Assembly (NCBI GenBank): GCA_020344435.1
Contig: CP070826.1
Span: forward strand, 1,092,179 to 1,100,683
Reading direction: 5' to 3'
DNA: 8,505 nucleotides
Source of the DNA: Candidatus Bathyarchaeota archaeon
GTDB taxonomy: Archaea > Thermoproteota > Bathyarchaeia > Bathyarchaeales > Bathyarchaeaceae
Shown here: positions 6,123 through 8,505 of the stretch, one piece after another
How positions within the stretch are numbered: position 1 is the first letter of the stretch
Layout of the letters: each line of letters starts with the position of its first letter
Made by a program: the position numbers and the translations under genes
The notes under the pieces: model-generated
What the model saw: only the letters and a program-made list of their open reading frames with translations
Databases searched by the model: none
Told to the model about the DNA's origin: nothing

Positions 6123-6401
6123 CTATTGTCTTAGTGCCTTCCTTACGTCAGGCAACTGCATCTTCTCCTCCAGCAGGTTCATTGTCTTGTCAGATTCCAA
6201 GGCAACCGCGGCCTCAAGAATCGCTGCAAGACCTACCTCATTCGCCAGGAAATCGTGTTGCCAGTGATGAAGTATCGTCTTGGCCAAGCCACTGGGCATC
6301 TTGTCAATATTCTTTGACTTCAGAACGTAATCAACTAGTTTGTTCAAGAGCGTATCTCTTTTCTCGAAGGGAACCATTTCAACTATCTTGCGATAATCCA
6401 T
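6123..6401 (-). CDS. Small helical protein of unknown function, upstream of mer
   Basis: I do not recognise this 92-residue protein. It is soluble, with no signal or membrane segment, and appears to be all-helical: amphipathic stretches at about 12-30 (FEKRDTLLNKLVDYVLKSK), 40-70 (SGLAKTILHHWQHDFLANE, then VGLAAILEAAVALES) and 72-90. An HHWQH cluster in the middle could bind metal, but this is speculation. It is the first gene of an operon with mer, 20 bases apart, so a role with Mer or H4MPT chemistry is possible. The ATG at 6401 is preferred. A TTG at 6419 would add six residues but lies upstream of the transcription start (about 6415) predicted from the TATA box at 6437-6446. Confidence 0.75.
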   Translation of the reverse strand: MDYRKIVEMVPFEKRDTLLNKLVDYVLKSKNIDKMPSGLAKTILHHWQHDFLANEVGLAAILEAAVALESDKTMNLLEEKMQLPDVRKALRQ

Positions 6402-6436
6402 ATCAAACACTTTCCGCAATCATGAGATCGTGGAGA

Positions 6437-6447
6437 TTTTAATAATA
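6437..6447. promoter_or_regulatory. Shared bidirectional TATA element between the mer operon and taw1
   Basis: The sequence TTTTAATAATA works as a TATA-like box on both strands. Read to the right it predicts transcription from about 6467, some 15 bases before the taw1 ATG at 6482. Read to the left it predicts a start near 6415, some 14 bases before the ATG at 6401. The two predicted leaders are almost equal. The dual use is inferred from spacing. Confidence 0.5.
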
Positions 6448-6481
6448 GATTCTGTTTTATGTGTTTTGGGAAACTAGAGTC

Positions 6482-7441
6482 ATGCAATCTTCGATTCCCA
6501 ATGAGCTCACTCAGACGCTGAAGCGCCAAAAATACCACTTGGTCGGCGACCACTCAGCCGTCAAACGGTGCAGGTGGCTCTACGAATCGCTCATCCATGA
6601 TCGTCCCTGCTACAAACAGAAGTTCTACGGCATAATGAGCCACCAGTGTGTTCAGATGACACCTGCTGTTGTCTACTGTACGCTACACTGTCGTTTCTGC
6701 TGGCGTCTACAGAGTGGGGACCTCCAATTCAGATGGAAGGAGACTGACCTACAGGGCTGGGATGGCCCTGAGGAAATAGTGGAGGGCTGCATCAGTGAGC
6801 AAATGAGGATTCTGAGCGGATACAAGGGAAATTCCAAGGCTCACCCGGAGAAGTACAAAGAGGCTCTGGCGCCTAGACATGCTGCCATAAGCCTGTCAGG
6901 TGAACCCACAATGTATCCTCATCTAAATGGTCTGATTCAAGAATTCCACAAACGCGGTTTGACAACGTTTCTTGTCACCAACGGAACAGCGCCCCAAGCA
7001 CTCTCACAGTTGGACGAGGAGCCCACCCAACTCTACGTCTCAGTCTCCGCCTTTGATAAGGAAACGTACGCCAACACGTGTCGTCCACAAGTCCCAAACG
7101 CTTGGGAGAGCCTCAATGAAACCCTCTCCTTGCTGCCAAGCCTCAAGTGTTCCACTGTAATTCGCATAACCTTAGCACGAGACCTGAATATGAAGCGTCC
7201 AGAGCAATACGCACGGCTGCTTGAGCATGCCAACCCGACTTACGTCGAACCCAAGGCCTACATGCACGTGGGCTTTTCAAGGCTTCGCCTAGGATATGAA
7301 AACATGCCGACACATAAGGAGATCCGATCCTTCGCGGCTGAGCTGGCAGATGCGATGAGCTACAATATTATCGAAGAAGCTGAGGAGAGCCGTGTGGCGC
7401 TGCTAAGCCGGTTGGAGAAACCAATCAAGTTTTCAGGATAA
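6482..7441 (+). CDS. taw1: 4-demethylwyosine synthase, radical SAM (TYW1/Taw1)
   Basis: Radical-SAM enzyme of 319 residues that condenses N1-methylguanosine-37 of tRNA-Phe with pyruvate to make the tricyclic base 4-demethylwyosine. The radical-SAM CxxxCxxC motif is at Cys66, Cys70 and Cys73 (CTLHCRFCWR). Three more cysteines, Cys30, Cys43 and Cys56, are spaced 13 apart and match the ligands of the second, substrate-binding [4Fe-4S] cluster known from archaeal Taw1. LSGEPTMYPHL follows in the SAM-binding region, and YVEPKAYMHVGFSRLRL, typical of the family, lies near the C-terminal end. There is no flavodoxin domain, as expected in archaea. The ATG at 6482 is preferred; a GTG at 6461 would add seven residues but lies upstream of the predicted transcription start. 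The gene diverges from the mer operon and converges on the DinB-like gene. Identity is secure. Confidence 0.95.
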   Translation: MQSSIPNELTQTLKRQKYHLVGDHSAVKRCRWLYESLIHDRPCYKQKFYGIMSHQCVQMTPAVVYCTLHCRFCWRLQSGDLQFRWKETDLQGWDGPEEIVEGCISEQMRILSGYKGNSKAHPEKYKEALAPRHAAISLSGEPTMYPHLNGLIQEFHKRGLTTFLVTNGTAPQALSQLDEEPTQLYVSVSAFDKETYANTCRPQVPNAWESLNETLSLLPSLKCSTVIRITLARDLNMKRPEQYARLLEHANPTYVEPKAYMHVGFSRLRLGYENMPTHKEIRSFAAELADAMSYNIIEEAEESRVALLSRLEKPIKFSG

Positions 7442-7486
7442 CTCCTTCATGCGTGCCTCTTCATGAACTGTTGCTCCCGCATTATC

Positions 7487-7960
7487 CTATTCGTCAGGTG
7501 CAACTGGTCCCGGTTGATCTGGGCCGACTTCACCCTTCTTGATAGCCGCGAAGATGAAATTCTCTGAATGCACTGGAGAGCCAGCCATCCTCCTCAGCAT
7601 CAGTAGTTGTCCTATGTGCGCCATAGAATCTGAGAGAGGGCCTTGAAGAAGCTGTTCTTCTGTAACCTCATTTAGATTCTCAGCTTGAAGTGATTTGTCC
7701 AGTTTTGATAGTATGTTGTAGAACGCATTAACCTCAGCGTTCCATGATCTCATGTCAAAGTAGGTTTTGTCATACTGTTCAAAGAAGCTGTGTGCGTATG
7801 TCAGCACACCTGTAATGTGATGCAATATCTCTATTGGTGTACGGACTTCTTTTCCAACATAGAGGTCTGGGTAGGTTTCTGGAGCATCCTTCATTGCTTT
7901 TGTGGCATGATACGCTATCGAAGCAATGAAATGTCTGAGCATCCCACACTTGTTTGACAT
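7487..7960 (-). CDS. DinB-like four-helix-bundle protein
   Basis: A 157-residue protein with the layout of the DinB/YfiT superfamily, small metal-binding four-helix bundles that include thiol-dependent transferases and many uncharacterised members. Helix two carries IEILHHITGVLTYAH (His47/48), where the first metal-ligand histidine is expected. The last core helix has LSDSMAHIGQLLMLRRMAG (His115), closely matching the usual H-x3-H-x-G-Q-L-x-x-L-x-R-x-x-G pattern, except that the first His is Asp111. The C-terminal tail is Gly/Pro-rich (GPDQPGPVAPDE). The ATG at 7960 lies almost at the predicted transcription start (about 7963), so the mRNA is likely leaderless; no Shine-Dalgarno is seen. It is 46 bases downstream of the coiled-coil gene but appears to have its own promoter. 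The family call is moderate and the reaction is unknown. Confidence 0.7.
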   Translation of the reverse strand: MSNKCGMLRHFIASIAYHATKAMKDAPETYPDLYVGKEVRTPIEILHHITGVLTYAHSFFEQYDKTYFDMRSWNAEVNAFYNILSKLDKSLQAENLNEVTEEQLLQGPLSDSMAHIGQLLMLRRMAGSPVHSENFIFAAIKKGEVGPDQPGPVAPDE

Positions 7961-7963
7961 AAT

Positions 7964-7992
7964 ATGACCGTTGCCAGGTCATCCACATAAAG
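7964..7992 (-). promoter_or_regulatory. Promoter of the DinB-like gene with an operator-like inverted repeat
   Basis: On the minus strand, CTTTATG at 7986-7992 is a TATA-like element that predicts transcription from about 7963. Between it and that point lies a perfect 6-base inverted repeat, ATGACC (7964-7969) and GGTCAT (7977-7982), with a 7-base spacer. Its position would suit a repressor site. The TATA match is modest, and 6-base arms can arise by chance. Confidence 0.4.
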
Positions 7993-8006
7993 ACATGCAT
8001 GCCTGT

Positions 8007-8372
8007 CTACGTTTCTCTTTGAATGCGGAAATGAGAATCTTTCCCCGCGCTGATGTAGTCTCCACCCGCCTCGCGGATGATGGAGGCGATCTTGCTGAAA
8101 TTCCCTGAGCCAAGAAACTGACGAGGCTTCACAACAATGTACTCGTCGCTCTCCTCGAACGTAAGCATCTCCTCCAAATCCTTGGGAAACAGGACTCGAA
8201 TATCCTCGGTTGTGCGCATTTCACCCGCGGGTGAAGGTGCGCTCTCGGGAACGTCTACTGCCTTGAGTTCTTTCGAGATGTCCGTGAGGTCTCTGGAGAC
8301 CATCTTCAGAACATTCAGAAGTTCGTCGATTCTCTTTAACAGCTCTTCGACGCTCAACTTCTTTTCACTCAT
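8007..8372 (-). CDS. Small coiled-coil protein with a conserved-looking C-terminal domain, unknown function
   Basis: A 121-residue soluble protein whose function I do not recognise. Residues 4-38 form a heptad-patterned helix (VEELLKRIDELLNVLKMVSRDL), probably an oligomerising coiled coil. Residues 40-52 are a Pro/Ser linker. Residues 53-119 form a compact domain containing DEYIVVKPRQFLGSGNF, then SKIASIIREAGGDYISAGKD and SHFRI. The beta-turn-helix-beta character and the basic KPRQFLGS and GKDSHFR segments suggest binding of nucleic acid or another partner, but that is a guess. The ATG at 8372 is backed by GAGGGAG four bases upstream and a TATA box at 8421-8430. It precedes the DinB-like gene on the same strand by 46 bases, and the two may be partly co-transcribed. 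Confidence 0.8.
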   Translation of the reverse strand: MSEKKLSVEELLKRIDELLNVLKMVSRDLTDISKELKAVDVPESAPSPAGEMRTTEDIRVLFPKDLEEMLTFEESDEYIVVKPRQFLGSGNFSKIASIIREAGGDYISAGKDSHFRIQRET

Positions 8373-8376
8373 GAAT

Positions 8377-8383
8377 CTCCCTC
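8377..8383 (-). promoter_or_regulatory. Ribosome binding site of the coiled-coil gene
   Basis: The minus strand reads GAGGGAG four bases before the ATG at 8372, a good Shine-Dalgarno match that fixes the start. Confidence 0.65.
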
Positions 8384-8420
8384 AGCACAAAACCACTATA
8401 GTAATTGAGCTAGTAGCTGG

Positions 8421-8430
8421 TTATATATGT
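8421..8430 (-). promoter_or_regulatory. TATA box of the coiled-coil gene
   Basis: The minus strand reads ACATATATAA, the most canonical TATA box in the window. It predicts transcription from about 8398 and a leader of about 26 bases. I see no certain gene in the remaining bases to the right edge. Confidence 0.6.
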
Positions 8431-8505
8431 CTCTGTTGCGCCCGAGCTCTGAACTGTTTCTGCATTTCAACGGTCCTTGAAGCCTACTAATGACGGCGAA
8501 GAGCC

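Noticed and set aside
6402..6419. TTG start adding six residues to the gene before mer
   Set aside because: It falls upstream of the transcription start predicted from the TATA box, and an ATG is available at 6401.
8137..8490. Plus-strand open frame of 117 codons at the right end
   Set aside because: It is the Ser-rich mirror of the coiled-coil gene and runs through that gene's promoter.
8396..8503. Possible C-terminal end of a minus-strand gene entering from the right edge
   Set aside because: One frame is open for 35 codons to a TAG at 8396-8398, but it overlaps the canonical TATA box, shows no family resemblance and is too short to support.
1..8505. tRNA or rRNA genes, CRISPR arrays, insertion sequences
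   Set aside because: I looked for cloverleaf ends, regular direct repeats with spacers, and transposase motifs with terminal repeats, and saw none.

Overview
The window reads as a piece of an archaeal chromosome. The evidence is the eukaryote/archaea-type ribosomal protein S6e, a Taw1-type wyosine synthase for tRNA, a methylene-tetrahydromethanopterin reductase (Mer), a fused formaldehyde-activating enzyme/hexulose-phosphate synthase (Fae-Hps), and TATA-box promoters about 26 bases before many starts. Several starts have very short leaders. No methanogenesis gene is visible, and Mer plus Fae-Hps also occur in non-methanogens such as Bathyarchaeia and some Asgard archaea. I cannot fix the lineage from the sequence alone.

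Layout, left to right. The last 40 codons of a ZIP-type metal transporter (+) converge on rps6e (-). Next comes an exported, membrane-anchored transglutaminase-fold protein (-), then the Fae-Hps gene (-), which carries an extra N-terminal helix-turn-helix (HTH) domain. A 283-base regulatory region separates it from the divergent cysteine desulfurase gene sufS (+). SufS converges on mer (-), which is preceded in the same operon by a small unknown helical protein. That operon and taw1 (+) diverge from one shared AT-rich promoter. The right end holds two minus-strand genes, a DinB-like four-helix protein and a small coiled-coil protein with a distinctive conserved-looking C-terminal half.

How the genes work together. 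Hps interconverts formaldehyde plus ribulose-5-phosphate with hexulose-6-phosphate. In archaea without an oxidative pentose-phosphate pathway it usually runs towards ribulose-5-phosphate and releases formaldehyde. Fae condenses formaldehyde with tetrahydromethanopterin to methylene-H4MPT. Mer reduces this with F420H2 to methyl-H4MPT, which can feed the archaeal Wood-Ljungdahl route. Two consecutive steps of one C1 pathway therefore lie about 1.6 kb apart, separated by sufS. SufS supplies sulfur for Fe-S clusters; Taw1 contains two such clusters.

The most unusual item is the HTH-Fae-Hps polypeptide. It combines a DNA-binding-like domain with two formaldehyde-handling enzymes. Its promoter carries a near-perfect 10-base inverted repeat lying exactly between the TATA box and the predicted transcription start, where archaeal repressors act. 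Together these suggest a self-regulating metabolic enzyme. The domains and the dyad are seen in the sequence; the regulatory role is inferred.
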